In this document: one piece after another, positions 47,818 through 55,726 of the stretch
How positions within the stretch are numbered: the stretch's first letter is position 1
Layout of the letters: every line of letters starts with the position of its first letter
Source of the DNA: Planctomycetota bacterium
GTDB lineage: Bacteria > Planctomycetota > UBA8742 > UBA2392
Assembly: GCA_020638635.1 (NCBI GenBank)
Contig: JACKIE010000014.1
Coordinates: 1-64,000, forward strand
DNA: 64,000 nt
Reading direction: 5' to 3'
The notes under the pieces: model-generated
Told to the model about the DNA's origin: nothing
Seen by the model: the letters and a program-made list of their open reading frames with translations, nothing else
Databases searched by the model: none
Position numbers and translations under genes: made by a program

Positions 47818-48837
47818 ATGCAACCGAATGCCGACCTTCATGCCTTCCTGCGCCAGAAGTTTCCGGCCGAGTATGCGGCCGTGCGCCCGGCCATTGAGGC
47901 GCTGCGCGAGTGGCTGACCGACCCGGCCAACATGGCCGCCCACGACCCCGTGGCCTCCAAGCGCGCGATGGTGGGCCTTGAAGACCCCGAGGGCTACACG
48001 CCGATCGCCGAGCTGCAGCGCACCGTCGAGCGCTCCATCGAGTCGATCAAGGCCGACCCCAACAACGCGGCCGCGTATTTCATGCTGGCGCGCGCGATGA
48101 CCGAGCTGGGCCGCTTCGACGACGAGAACTACCACACGGCGCCCCTGCGCGAGGCGATCGAGTTCGCGGAGCGCGCCACCAAGCTGGCGCCCAAGGTAGG
48201 CAAGGCCTGGCGGGCGTTGATCGAAATCCAGATCCACCTGCACCGCGACGAGATGGTGGCCGACATGCTGCGCGACCTGGGCGCGCAGGGCTTCGCGCCC
48301 GGCACCCACGCGACGCTGAGCGCCAAGTTCGCCGAGGCGCGCGGCAACTACGACGAGGCGATCGACTGGTACGAACGCTCGATCGGCTACATCGCCGAGC
48401 CCCCGCGCCGCGCCGAGGCCTACGCCGCGCAGGCCTTCTGCCTGCTGAAGCAGGGCCGCAAGTCCGAGGCCGAGCGCCCCTTCCTGATGGCGCTGCTGGA
48501 GGGGGGGCCGAACCCGTGGATCGGGCACAACTGGTCGGTGCTGAAGTTCGAGCTGGCGAACATCGTGGGCGCCACCGAGCTCAACCGCCGCGTACTGAGC
48601 TGGGACTGGAACTACGCGCCGGCGCTGGACCTCAAGAACTTCCTGATCGAGCACTACAACAAGCGCAATCAGCCCTACCCGGGCCCGATCGCCCTGCAGG
48701 AAGAGCAGTTGCGCGGGATAGCATTGCCCGGCTGCGACCAGCTGGTGCTGCAGCAGATGAACATGAGCGAGTGGCAGCCGCCCAAGCGCGGCACCCGCGC
48801 CCGCGCCACCCGCACCTTCCGTTCGGGCCTCGAGTAG
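47818..48837 (+). CDS. TPR-like protein
   Basis: 339 residues with a GAAGGGATT ribosome site. Helical throughout, with TPR-like repeats (NAAAYFMLARAMTELGRFD, ATKLAPKVGKAWRALIEIQI, AKFAEARGNYDEAIDWYERS, QAFCLLKQGRKSEAER). The N-terminal 60 residues (LHAFLRQKFPAEYAAVRPAI) and the C-terminal 80 are not clear TPRs. It has no signal peptide, so it is likely a cytoplasmic scaffold. The function cannot be inferred from neighbours, a DHH enzyme and a periplasmic coiled-coil protein. Confidence 0.75.
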   Translation: MQPNADLHAFLRQKFPAEYAAVRPAIEALREWLTDPANMAAHDPVASKRAMVGLEDPEGYTPIAELQRTVERSIESIKADPNNAAAYFMLARAMTELGRFDDENYHTAPLREAIEFAERATKLAPKVGKAWRALIEIQIHLHRDEMVADMLRDLGAQGFAPGTHATLSAKFAEARGNYDEAIDWYERSIGYIAEPPRRAEAYAAQAFCLLKQGRKSEAERPFLMALLEGGPNPWIGHNWSVLKFELANIVGATELNRRVLSWDWNYAPALDLKNFLIEHYNKRNQPYPGPIALQEEQLRGIALPGCDQLVLQQMNMSEWQPPKRGTRARATRTFRSGLE

Positions 48838-48933
48838 AATTCCGGAAATTCCGCGCAACCTGCTCGCCACCTTTGGGTGTCATGCTCCGTACTGATGGAC
48901 CGCACCTGTTCGATACACCCAAGGAGAAACGCC

Positions 48934-49281
48934 ATGAAAACCTGGATCGTCGCAATCGCCATGCTGGCAGTGCTGGGCGCAGGCTCGGCTTTCGCGCAGG
49001 ATGCCGAACGCCCGCAGCGCAAGGGCGAAGGCGAGCGCAGCGAGAAGGGGGAACGCCGCGCCGAGCACGGGCAGAAGCACGCCAAGGTTCACCAGCGCCT
49101 GGCCGAGCTGGCCAAGAAGCTGCGTGAGCTGAAGCAGCGCGCCGAGAGCGGCGAAGCCAAAGACCCCGAGCGCCTGGCGGAGGCCATCCGCCGCCTCGAG
49201 GAACGCATCGCCGAGATCAAGGCCAAGCTCGCCGAGCACAACGAAAAACGCCACGGCGGCGAAGAGCCGGGCAAGTCGTAG
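48934..49281 (+). CDS. Small periplasmic coiled-coil protein
   Basis: 115 residues with AAGGAGA upstream. Signal peptide MKTWIVAIAMLAVLGAGSAFA, then a Lys/Glu/Arg-rich region and a long amphipathic helix (HQRLAELAKKLRELKQRAES, AIRRLEERIAEIKAKLAEHN) that should form a coiled coil. Size and composition resemble Skp- or Spy-like periplasmic holdases, but the sequence match is only in character. His residues at both ends could bind metal. A clear terminator follows 18 bases after the stop. Confidence 0.7.
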   Translation: MKTWIVAIAMLAVLGAGSAFAQDAERPQRKGEGERSEKGERRAEHGQKHAKVHQRLAELAKKLRELKQRAESGEAKDPERLAEAIRRLEERIAEIKAKLAEHNEKRHGGEEPGKS

Positions 49282-49299
49282 AGTCACTACTCGATCCCA

Positions 49300-49330
49300 A
49301 AGGGCGCCCCGCGCGGGCGCCCTTGTTGTT
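49300..49330 (+). terminator. Rho-independent terminator
   Basis: AAGGGCGCCC / GGGCGCCCTT with a 5-base loop, followed by GTTGTT. Confidence 0.85.
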
Positions 49331-49391
49331 TACGGGGCTGTTACACAAGTCGGCCAGACTGGTTCTACGCTGGCAGCGTGGAGGGAGAGAG

Positions 49392-50090
49392 ATGCGCCAC
49401 TGCTGCCTGTTTTTCTTGTTCTTTACCGGGGCGTTCCTGCTGGCCGCCTGTGTCAAGGATCAGCCAAGTCCGGCGACTGAGCCCACATTGGCGCCTGTGC
49501 CCCAGGCCCAGCAGCCGACGCTGCCCCTTGAACAGGTGCTGGATGGGCCTCGAAAGCATCCGGCCTGGCACGCGGAAATGCTGGCAGCCGTCGCGGACTA
49601 CAGGTCCTACACGAAGGTGGCCGATTATCCCCAGTGGGCGCCGACTCTATGCACGGCGCCCGCGCGCGACGCCGCCTTCGCCAGTAAGGCGCGGGGCGAC
49701 GAAGCTCACGGCCGCAAGCTGTACTTCCTGTGGGTCCGGGACGGCAAAGCGTACGGGGCCGACAAGATCGGCAAGGTTTCGCCCGACGAAATGCCCCAGC
49801 CTGTGGGACAAGTGATCGTGAAGGAGTCGTATCACCCCGTCGAGGCGAAGGCGGGCGTGAAGCGCGGCGACAGGTACTACCAGCCTGGCGACAAGGGCCC
49901 GCTGTTTGTGATGTTGAAGTTCCGCGAGGACGAACCGGGTACCGATCGCGGCTGGGTCTACGGCACGCTGACGCCGGACGGCAAGCAAGTGACCTCCGCC
50001 GGCTTGCTTGAATCGTGCATCGGCTGCCATGAGGACGCGGGCGATGATCGAGTGTTCGGAACCCGCGCCAGCCTGCATCTGAACGACTGA
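49392..50090 (+). CDS. Cytochrome P460-like haem lipoprotein
   Basis: 232 residues with GGAGGGAGAG upstream. Lipobox FLLAAC near residue 20, Pro-rich linker, then a cytochrome P460-type beta domain (HGRKLYFLWVRDGKAYG, VKESYHPVEA, DRGWVYGTLTPDGK) ending in the haem attachment motif CIGCHEDA. Known P460 proteins oxidise hydroxylamine or detoxify NO using a cross-linked haem; whether the cross-linking Lys is present cannot be told here. Anchored in the outer or inner membrane facing the periplasm. Confidence 0.82.
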   Translation: MRHCCLFFLFFTGAFLLAACVKDQPSPATEPTLAPVPQAQQPTLPLEQVLDGPRKHPAWHAEMLAAVADYRSYTKVADYPQWAPTLCTAPARDAAFASKARGDEAHGRKLYFLWVRDGKAYGADKIGKVSPDEMPQPVGQVIVKESYHPVEAKAGVKRGDRYYQPGDKGPLFVMLKFREDEPGTDRGWVYGTLTPDGKQVTSAGLLESCIGCHEDAGDDRVFGTRASLHLND

Positions 50091-50095
50091 TGCAG

Positions 50096-50127
50096 ACCGG
50101 GGGCTGGCGCAGGCCAGCCCCCGGTTC
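50096..50127. terminator. Bidirectional terminator hairpin
   Basis: ACCGGGGGCTGG / CCAGCCCCCGGT with a 6-base loop and TTCTG after it, between the convergent P460 and DUF1579 genes. Confidence 0.8.
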
Positions 50128-50137
50128 TGTGCTGCGC

Positions 50138-51223
50138 CTACTTGCGGGTGAAGGTCATCTCGACTTCCTTGGTCTCTTCCTCCGCGCCGTCGTACTTCGT
50201 GTAGACGACGGCCGTGTACTTGTCTTCGCTTTCCCACTTGTAAACCGCGCGCGATTTGCCGCTGAACTTCTCGCCGTTCATGACGCCGCTGATGTCGGCC
50301 TTGAACTCCAGCGTCTTGGTCGCGGGGTCGTACTTGCCGCGCCAGACCGTCATGGCGCCGCTGGTTGAGACCATGCGGATGGAGTCATACTCGCCGCTGA
50401 CCTCGTTGTAGCTGATGTACTCGATGCCCTTGTGGGGCATGGCTTCCATGTCGCTGGCGTCGTACTCCATCACGATAGCCTGGCCGTCGAGGGTCCAGTT
50501 GTAGGTCAGGGGCGCGGTCATCACGACCGGTTCCGGGCCCATCCAGATTTTCATGTCCACGCTGAAGTCGCCCTGCAGCTTCTTCAGGATGCCGTGCGGG
50601 TCCTGCGTGGCGGGTTCCTTGGGCTTGGAGCGGGTGTAGGTGATCTCGACTTCCTTGATTTCCGGCTCGCCGCCGTAGGAAGTCAGCACCTCCATGGTGA
50701 ACTTGTCGTCGCTGAGGAACTTCCAGACGTTGCGTTCCTTCACGTCAAAGGTCTGGCCCTGCCAGTCCATGCTGTAGCTGGCGTGGGTGACGATGGCCTT
50801 GGCCTTCTCGTCGTACTCGCCCTCGTAGACGCGCATGGATGTGTCCATGTCCGTGATGCGGATCCACTGGTACTTCTTGCGGGCGTTGTCGTGGCCGAAC
50901 CAGGTTTCGCCCTTGTGGGGGAAGGGGCCCTCGGTCATTTCGTACTCGCCGACCATGAAACGGCCGCCGAAGCGGGGCTCGATGCTGGTGCTCATCTTCA
51001 TTTCGACGGGGGGCGTGTCCTTGGCCATCCACATCTTGAAGTTCATGTCCCAGTCGCCGGCCATTTTGGCCAGCAGCTTGTGCGGCTCGCCGGGCTCCTG
51101 TGCTTTCTTCCAGGCTTCTTCGGGGCTGGGCTCGTCGCCGCCCATGTCCTGCGACAGCACAGGTATCAGGCCCACGGCCAGCAGCACCAGCAGCGCGGCG
51201 CCGAGCATCCAGAATCGTTTCAT
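50138..51223 (-). CDS. Secreted protein with two DUF1579 domains
   Basis: 361 residues with AAAAGGAGA upstream. Signal peptide MKRFWMLGAALLVLLAVGLI. Two tandem DUF1579 units follow: LLAKMAGDWDMNFKMWM (about 49-205) and ILKKLQGDFSVDMKIWMGPE (about 212-361). Each has the W/F-x-G beta-barrel pattern and VxITYTR- or VEMTFTRK-type final strand. DUF1579 has a lipocalin-like fold of unknown ligand. The internal duplication is clear. Probably periplasmic. Confidence 0.85.
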   Translation of the reverse strand: MKRFWMLGAALLVLLAVGLIPVLSQDMGGDEPSPEEAWKKAQEPGEPHKLLAKMAGDWDMNFKMWMAKDTPPVEMKMSTSIEPRFGGRFMVGEYEMTEGPFPHKGETWFGHDNARKKYQWIRITDMDTSMRVYEGEYDEKAKAIVTHASYSMDWQGQTFDVKERNVWKFLSDDKFTMEVLTSYGGEPEIKEVEITYTRSKPKEPATQDPHGILKKLQGDFSVDMKIWMGPEPVVMTAPLTYNWTLDGQAIVMEYDASDMEAMPHKGIEYISYNEVSGEYDSIRMVSTSGAMTVWRGKYDPATKTLEFKADISGVMNGEKFSGKSRAVYKWESEDKYTAVVYTKYDGAEEETKEVEMTFTRK

Positions 51224-51317
51224 AAGGTCTCCTTTTCAGGTCAGGGCGCAGAGTCTGCCACGGGGAAGCATGTATGTACAACAGAAACGGGCCGCGGGTC
51301 CGCGTTGAAACTGCTTT

Positions 51318-51647
51318 CACGCGAAGAGGCGAAGGGGGCGAAGTTCGCGAAGCACTGCCACAGACAACTGCAAAAACTGGTTAACCACGAAGAGTCACGA
51401 AGGACCACTAAGGAAAGCATGACCTGCTGTGTTTCGTGGCCCTTGGTGGCTCTTCGTGGTTGCCCGCTGTTACATCTCATCAGCAGCCTGTTTCGACCCT
51501 CAGGGCCAATGCAGAGATCAGTGAAGAACGATCAAGGCAGTGCGAAGGCGCTACGATTTGGCCGACTGTTCTTTGCGCCTTTGCGCCTCCGCGTGGCAAA
51601 TGCAATTGCTTTTCTTCGCGAACTTCGCCCCCTTCGCTTCTTCGCGT
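51318..51647. repeat. Nested inverted repeats (CACGAAG family within a GCGAAG family)
   Basis: Outer arms: CACGCGAAGAGGCGAAGGGG continuing to 51352, complementary to CTTCGCGAACTTCGCCCCCT onward at 51614-51647. Nested inside: the CACGAAG hairpin 51380-51462, with flanks matching the 38993 copy (CTGCAAAAACTGGTTAACC; CATCAGCAGCCTGTTTCGA; AGATCAGTGAAG). The whole 51224-51676 gap is filled by these structures; no gene is seen. Confidence 0.8.
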
Positions 51648-51676
51648 AAACTCAGGCGAGCGCGCAGCGCGAGGCT

Positions 51677-52102
51677 TCACGCGAACAGGGTGCTGAGGCG
51701 CTTCTGAAGCTCGTCGCGGGTGTTGCGAAAGGTTTCGAGGGTGCCTTCTTTGGCCGGGTCCGGCAGGGGCCAGTGGAACTTGTGCACCGGGTGCGGGAAC
51801 ACCGGGCAGACTTCCTCAGCGCACAGGGTGATCACCACGTCTACACTTGACGCGTCAACGTCAGCGATCGACTTGCTGGTGTGCGCGCCCGCATCCACGC
51901 CGATCTCGGCCAGCGCCTCGATCGCCAGCGGCCTCACGAACGCGGGCTGCGATCCGGCCGAGGAAACCCGCACGCCCGGCGGCGCAAGCTTGCGCGCCAC
52001 GCCTTCGGCCAGCTGGCTGCGCGCGCTATTCTGCACGCACAGGAACAGGATGTGCTTCGGGTTCAGCTTGCGGATCTGCTCGATGTCTTGCTGCCAGCTC
52101 AT
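51677..52102 (-). CDS. arsC: Arsenate reductase (thioredoxin-coupled, LMW-phosphatase type)
   Basis: 141 residues. The P-loop FLCVQNSARSQ puts the nucleophile at Cys22 with CX5R, and Cys94 and Cys99 (ITLCAEEVCP) are the relay pair of thioredoxin-coupled arsenate reductases. HWPLPDPA contains the general-acid Asp. It reduces arsenate to arsenite. It overlaps the aquaporin gene by four bases (ATGA), so translation is coupled, and it is the last gene of arsR-arsI-aqp-arsC. Confidence 0.93.
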   Translation of the reverse strand: MSWQQDIEQIRKLNPKHILFLCVQNSARSQLAEGVARKLAPPGVRVSSAGSQPAFVRPLAIEALAEIGVDAGAHTSKSIADVDASSVDVVITLCAEEVCPVFPHPVHKFHWPLPDPAKEGTLETFRNTRDELQKRLSTLFA

Positions 52103-52755
52103 GCCTGCACCTTACGGTTGTGGATCAGCTTCGAGAGCGGCACCGCCAGCAGCGCGCCGCCGACGGGTGCCGCCAGGTACACCCAGAAGTGCTGCAGCTG
52201 CCCGCTGACCAGCGCCGGCGCGATGGAGCGCGCCGGGTTCATGCTCGCGCCGCAGATCGGCCCGGCGAACATGGCCTCGAACGCCACCACGCCGCCGACG
52301 GCCGCACCCGCCATGATGCCGCTTTCGCGCGAGCCCGAGCTGACGCCGAGAATCACGAACATCAGGACCAGCGTCAGCACCACCTCGAGCGAAAAACTCT
52401 GCTCGACACTGCCGCTGGGCAGCGTGGCCCCCAGGTTCGCCACGTTGCCGAACAGCAAAAGCAGCAGCAGGCTGGCCGCCAACGCCCCCGCCAGTTGCGC
52501 GGCGATGTACGGCACTAGCGCCTTGGTTTCGAAACGCTTCGCCGCCCAGAAAGCCAGCGTCACGGCCGGGTTGATGTGCGCGCCCGAGACTTCGCCCAGT
52601 GCGTAGATCATCGCCATCACGACAAGGCCAAAGGTCAGCGCGATCCCCACGTGGGAGATCGCGCCGCCTGAGACCTGGTTGATCACGATGGCGCCGGTCC
52701 CCGCGAAAACCATCGCGAAGGTGCCGAAGAATTCAGCGGCGGCGCGGCGCAGCAT
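52099..52755 (-). CDS. Aquaglyceroporin (MIP family), arsenite channel type
   Basis: 218 residues, six membrane helices with two half-helices. The NPA boxes are intact: AHINPAVT (Asn62) and SMNPARS (Asn173). In ars operons such channels (AqpS type) let arsenite leave the cell down its gradient after ArsC reduces arsenate, replacing an ArsB or Acr3 pump; no pump is encoded nearby, supporting that role here. It is separated from arsI by about 95 bases filled by GGGGACAGTCCCC hairpins. Confidence 0.92.
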   Translation of the reverse strand: MLRRAAAEFFGTFAMVFAGTGAIVINQVSGGAISHVGIALTFGLVVMAMIYALGEVSGAHINPAVTLAFWAAKRFETKALVPYIAAQLAGALAASLLLLLLFGNVANLGATLPSGSVEQSFSLEVVLTLVLMFVILGVSSGSRESGIMAGAAVGGVVAFEAMFAGPICGASMNPARSIAPALVSGQLQHFWVYLAAPVGGALLAVPLSKLIHNRKVQA

Positions 52756-52761
52756 CAGGAA

Positions 52762-52845
52762 CCTTCGGGGACCGTCCCCGTTGTCGCAATCTCAACCGGT
52801 GTTCGAAGACGGGGACAGTCCCCAGATTCGGGGACAGTCCCCTGA
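52762..52845. repeat. GGGGACAGTCCCC-type repeat inside the ars operon
   Basis: GGGGACCGTCCCC, a spacer with GAAGACGGGGACAGTCCCC, then CGGGGACAGTCCCC. The same set of motifs recurs at 61449-61530. Confidence 0.8.
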
Positions 52846-52850
52846 CAGGT

Positions 52851-53360
52851 CTAACAACAGCCCTGGCCGGCGGCTTGGGCCTCGGCCTTCTGGGCCGGCG
52901 TGCAGCAGGCGGATTCCGCCTTGGCCGTCGCCGACGGCGCGCAACACTCGCCTTCCTTGGCGCGGCTTTCACCCTTCATGGCCTCGGCTTCCTCGAGGCG
53001 CACCCAGAACTCCCACTCGTTGCCGTCCGGGTCCTGCGCCCAGAACTTGTCGGCCTTGGCGTAGCAGCACACCACTTCTTCTTCGTCGCGCAGATTCAGG
53101 CCCGCGTCGGCCGCGCGCTTGCGCCAGTCCTGCAGGTCGCTGTTGCTGAACAGCTCGACGCCGAAGTGGCGCACCGGGTTGTGGCCCTTGGCGACCTGCG
53201 GGGCCTGCACCAGCGCCAGGTGCAGGGCGGGCTGGTCGAGTCGCCAGTTGGCGTAGTCGGTTTTCACCTTGCTGGGGGCGACGCCGAACAGCGCCGCGTA
53301 GAACTGCTTGCTGGCCTCGAGGTTCGACACCGGCACGCTGATGTGAATGCGAGTCTTCAT
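52851..53360 (-). CDS. arsI: ArsI/CadI-family vicinal-oxygen-chelate protein (C-As lyase type) with Cys-rich tail
   Basis: 169 residues from ATG 53360. VOC fold with metal ligands His6 (IHISVPV), His65 (VRHFGVEL) and a Glu in GNEWEFW. The vicinal pair Cys98-Cys99 in CCYAKADKFW is the trivalent-organoarsenical site of ArsI, which cleaves the C-As bond of methylarsenite. After residue 125 a tail with three further CC pairs (GECCAPS, ACCTP, QGCC) is added; it could bind As(III) or deliver it. It lies eight bases after arsR. The enzyme may instead be a cadmium-inducible CadI-type relative. Confidence 0.85.
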   Translation of the reverse strand: MKTRIHISVPVSNLEASKQFYAALFGVAPSKVKTDYANWRLDQPALHLALVQAPQVAKGHNPVRHFGVELFSNSDLQDWRKRAADAGLNLRDEEEVVCCYAKADKFWAQDPDGNEWEFWVRLEEAEAMKGESRAKEGECCAPSATAKAESACCTPAQKAEAQAAGQGCC

Positions 53361-53368
53361 GGCTTCCT

Positions 53369-53743
53369 TTACTTTGCCGCTTCCTGGGCCCGTTTGCTGG
53401 CCGGTATGCAGACGCCGTCCACGCAGCACTGCTGCGCGAAGCGCGCCTCCAGCCCGGCCGTGAGCTCCGGGGTCAGCAGCTTCTTGAGCATCCTGCGGAT
53501 CGTTCCGATGCGGCCGTCCGCTTCGCCGGCGATGCGGTAGTGGACCCATACGCCGACCCTGCGGTCCTGCACGAGGCCTGCGTGCAGGAGGTAGCGGAGG
53601 TGGCGACTGGTTTTCGACTGTGTGGCGCCGATGACGTTTTCGATGTCGCAGACGCAGAGTTCGCCGTGCTTGAGCAGCAGGGAGAGGATCTGCAGTCGCG
53701 TTTCGTCGCCAAGGGCTTTGAAGATGTCGGCCAGTTCCCGCAT
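53369..53743 (-). CDS. arsR: ArsR-family metalloregulator
   Basis: 124 residues. Winged helix with As-sensing motif ELCVCDI (Cys30, Cys32) and recognition helix GATQSKTSRHLRYLLHAG. A further QQCCVDGVC cluster near residue 106 may add a metal site. It represses the ars operon until As(III) binds. TATAAG at 53750-53755 (minus strand) ends six bases before the ATG with no ribosome site, so the mRNA is probably leaderless. A candidate operator overlaps promoter and start codon. Confidence 0.93.
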   Translation of the reverse strand: MRELADIFKALGDETRLQILSLLLKHGELCVCDIENVIGATQSKTSRHLRYLLHAGLVQDRRVGVWVHYRIAGEADGRIGTIRRMLKKLLTPELTAGLEARFAQQCCVDGVCIPASKRAQEAAK

Positions 53744-53769
53744 AGCAACCTTATAACCGTTTATGCGGG
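53737..53769. promoter_or_regulatory. Candidate ArsR operator and promoter
   Basis: Inverted repeat CCCGCATA (53737-53744) / TATGCGGG (53762-53769) with a 17-base spacer containing the -10-like TATAAG of arsR. Binding here would block the promoter. Confidence 0.45.
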
Positions 53770-53800
53770 TATATGCATTTCGGAAATCTGGAAAAAGTTC

Positions 53801-54186
53801 AGAGGTCAGAGGTCGGAGGCCAGAGGTCGGAGGCCAGAGGTTAGAGATCAGAGGTCAGGGTGCGAAGGTCAGAGGTCGAGGAGAGTCAGTGGCCGGTGGC
53901 GACCGCGTGACCAGCCGATTCAACTGCGACAGCCGCCCGGCCTGAAGGGCCGGTTCCAACAGCCCAGGCCGAAGGCCTGGGACTGGCATTCAGGAGTTCC
54001 CCCGGCCTGAAGGGCCGGTTCATCCGGTTTGGTGAACGGCCCTTTCAGGGCCGGTGACCTCGGCGCGCCATTGGGATCCCAAGGCTTCGCCTTGGGCTGA
54101 CAGAAAGGCCCTTTCAGGGCCAACCGATCCGCATCCTGACCTCTAACCGCTAACCTCCGGCCTCCGACCTCTAACCTCTGACCTCT
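53801..54186. repeat. Long inverted repeat of AGGTCAG heptamers enclosing REP family A units
   Basis: Left arm 53801-53880 is about ten AGGTCAG/AGGTCGG/AGGCCAG heptamers; right arm 54135-54186 is the complementary run (CTGACCTCTAACCGCTAACC type). Between them are two or three REP-like units (53935-54030 and 54031-54124: GTGAACGGCCCTTTCAGGGC, CCAAGGCTTCGCCTTGG). The arm reaches the TAG stop of the DUF4261 gene. The 440-base gap 53744-54184 holds nothing else apart from the ars promoter. Confidence 0.8.
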
Positions 54187-55042
54187 ACTTCCGATTGATC
54201 TCTTCCTTGTTGATCCGCTTCAGCTCCAGCGTTTCCTCCGCCCCTTGCAGCCACTCGCGCCAGGGGTTGTCGGGTGCCAGCTCGCTGAATTTCAGGTAGG
54301 CCTCTTCGGCAATCTGCAGTGTATGCCCGGCCGCGATGCGCGCCTTGCTGCCGGTGACGTACAGGAAGATGTTCATGAACAGCTCCATCACCTCGGAGGG
54401 CTGCTCCTCGGGGCCGAACATCACCAGGTCGGGCGCGTTGAACATGTGCTGGCCCTTGGTGGCGAACCAGGTGCCGTCGTCGGTGTGGAACTTCACGAAG
54501 CCCGTGAACAGGATCGGCGGCGTGCTCTCGCGAAAGGCCTTCAGCATCTCGGCGCTGGTGAACTCGCGCACCAGGGCGGGCGGGGCGCAGGTCCAGGCGT
54601 CCTCGATCAGCACGCCGCGCAGGTGCTCGCCGCCCAGCACGGCCGCGAGTTTGTACAGCGCGATGTATTTTTCCAGGATGGGCGCGCCGCCGCCGTGGTG
54701 GGTAAGCACGAGGCGGGCGGCGTGGCTCTCCAGCAGCTCTCGTCCCTCTCCAGTCCAGCTGCTGACCTCGACGGTCGTTTTCATTACCTCCGGGGGCACC
54801 GGCGCACGGGTGCCGGCAATCCCTATGCAGTGGGCGTCAAACTCAGCCAAGCCCTTGAGCATGCCGTCGCCGCGCTCGAGTTCGATGCGCGGGGCGACGC
54901 GCAGGGGCTCGATGGCCGCCAGCCCGCGGGCGGCCTGGGCGGGGTCGATCTCGGGCAAAGCGTCCAGCAGCACGATCATGGCGGGCGCGCGCACGGGGGC
55001 GGGTTTGGGCTTGCCGCGTTTGAGCCAGTCGAACAGTGCCAT
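54185..55042 (-). CDS. DUF4261 domain-containing protein
   Basis: 285 residues from ATG 55042 (MALFDWLKRGKPKP). The start, MIVLLDALPEIDP, EVMKTTVEVSSW and PPILFTGFVKFHTDDGTWFA segments fit DUF4261 proteins, of unknown role. No signal peptide or membrane helix is seen. TATCCC at 55049-55054 (minus strand) ends six bases before the ATG and there is no ribosome site. Upstream, 55070-55102, is an AATCTAAAATCC tandem repeat. The TAG stop adjoins the heptamer repeat. Confidence 0.72.
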   Translation of the reverse strand: MALFDWLKRGKPKPAPVRAPAMIVLLDALPEIDPAQAARGLAAIEPLRVAPRIELERGDGMLKGLAEFDAHCIGIAGTRAPVPPEVMKTTVEVSSWTGEGRELLESHAARLVLTHHGGGAPILEKYIALYKLAAVLGGEHLRGVLIEDAWTCAPPALVREFTSAEMLKAFRESTPPILFTGFVKFHTDDGTWFATKGQHMFNAPDLVMFGPEEQPSEVMELFMNIFLYVTGSKARIAAGHTLQIAEEAYLKFSELAPDNPWREWLQGAEETLELKRINKEEINRK

Positions 55043-55069
55043 GGGGCTGGGATACCCGCGGGCAGTTCC

Positions 55070-55102
55070 AATCCAAAATCTAAAATCCAAAATCTAAAAT
55101 CC
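55070..55102. repeat. AATCCAAAATCT tandem repeat
   Basis: About five units of AATCCAAAATCT/AAATC type between the divergent DUF4261 and GYF-like genes. It resembles AT-rich short tandem repeats of other bacteria. Confidence 0.7.
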
Positions 55103-55134
55103 CTCGCTATACTGTGGCGGGATCGTGACCAACC

Positions 55135-55356
55135 ATGAGCAACAAGAACAGAGCCTTCAAGGTGCTGGTGCGTGGCGAGCTTAAGGGCCCGTTCAAGGAA
55201 ACCAGCATCATCAACGGGATCCGCAGCGGGATGGTGCCCCTGAGCGCCAAGCTGCTGGATATGGCCACCAACGAGTACATCCAGGCCCGCGAGCTGGTGG
55301 ACGAAACCAGGCTCGACTACGACAACACCATCCCCCTCTTCGACGGCGATTTTTAA
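55135..55356 (+). CDS. Small GYF_2-like protein
   Basis: 73 residues. KVLVRGELKGPFKETSIINGI with SGMVPLSAKLLD resembles the GYF_2 domain (GPFxxxxLxxLIxxGxIxPxxxV), a peptide-binding fold often attached to membrane or kinase proteins. Here it is alone. TATACT at 55107 lies 22 bases before the ATG. No ribosome site, signal peptide or membrane segment. Probably real: good codon pattern and a compact domain-sized protein, although it is short. Confidence 0.55.
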   Translation: MSNKNRAFKVLVRGELKGPFKETSIINGIRSGMVPLSAKLLDMATNEYIQARELVDETRLDYDNTIPLFDGDF

Positions 55357-55483
55357 ACAGCGGCACGCGCAAAGTGGCACGCGCATCCTGCGCGTGAGTA
55401 GTGCCATCGGCTTCCAGCCGATGGCATGCGGGGTTTAAGAAAGCTGGCGGCCGACTACGACGTGCCGAACCTATCGGCAGTTA

Positions 55484-55726
55484 GGCGCGGAGCGCTGTCA
55501 CAGTGGAAGCCCCCACCGAATGCGGAGCATTCGGTGGGGGTATGATCGCATCACGCATAGTGAGGCGCGGATGCGCCGACACACTCGCGGCCCTTGCCGC
55601 GAGGGCGTTTCGGCGCAAGCACCGTTGTGCCGGCGCTCCGCGCCTCCGAACATGCAACCACCCATTACCCCCACCGAACGCCAGAGGCGTTCGGTGGGGG
55701 CTTCCACTGTGATGGCGCTCCGCGCC
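55484..55726. mobile_element. 243-base element with 57-59-base terminal inverted repeats (MITE-like)
   Basis: Left end 55484-55540 (GGCGCGGAGCGCTGTCACAG..) and right end 55668-55726 are inverted copies differing at a few bases; each contains an inner hairpin (CCCCCACCGAATG..CATTCGGTGGGGG). The interior has several small hairpins and no credible gene. Direct copies of CGGCTTCCAGCCGATGGC plus ATGCG flank it at 55408-55430 and 55769-55791. The 520-base gap 55357-55876 is filled by these repeats. Confidence 0.75.

Noticed and set aside
53801..53880. CRISPR or satellite array of AGGTCAG units
   Set aside because: Period of seven bases, no spacers, and a complementary copy downstream: it is one arm of a hairpin.
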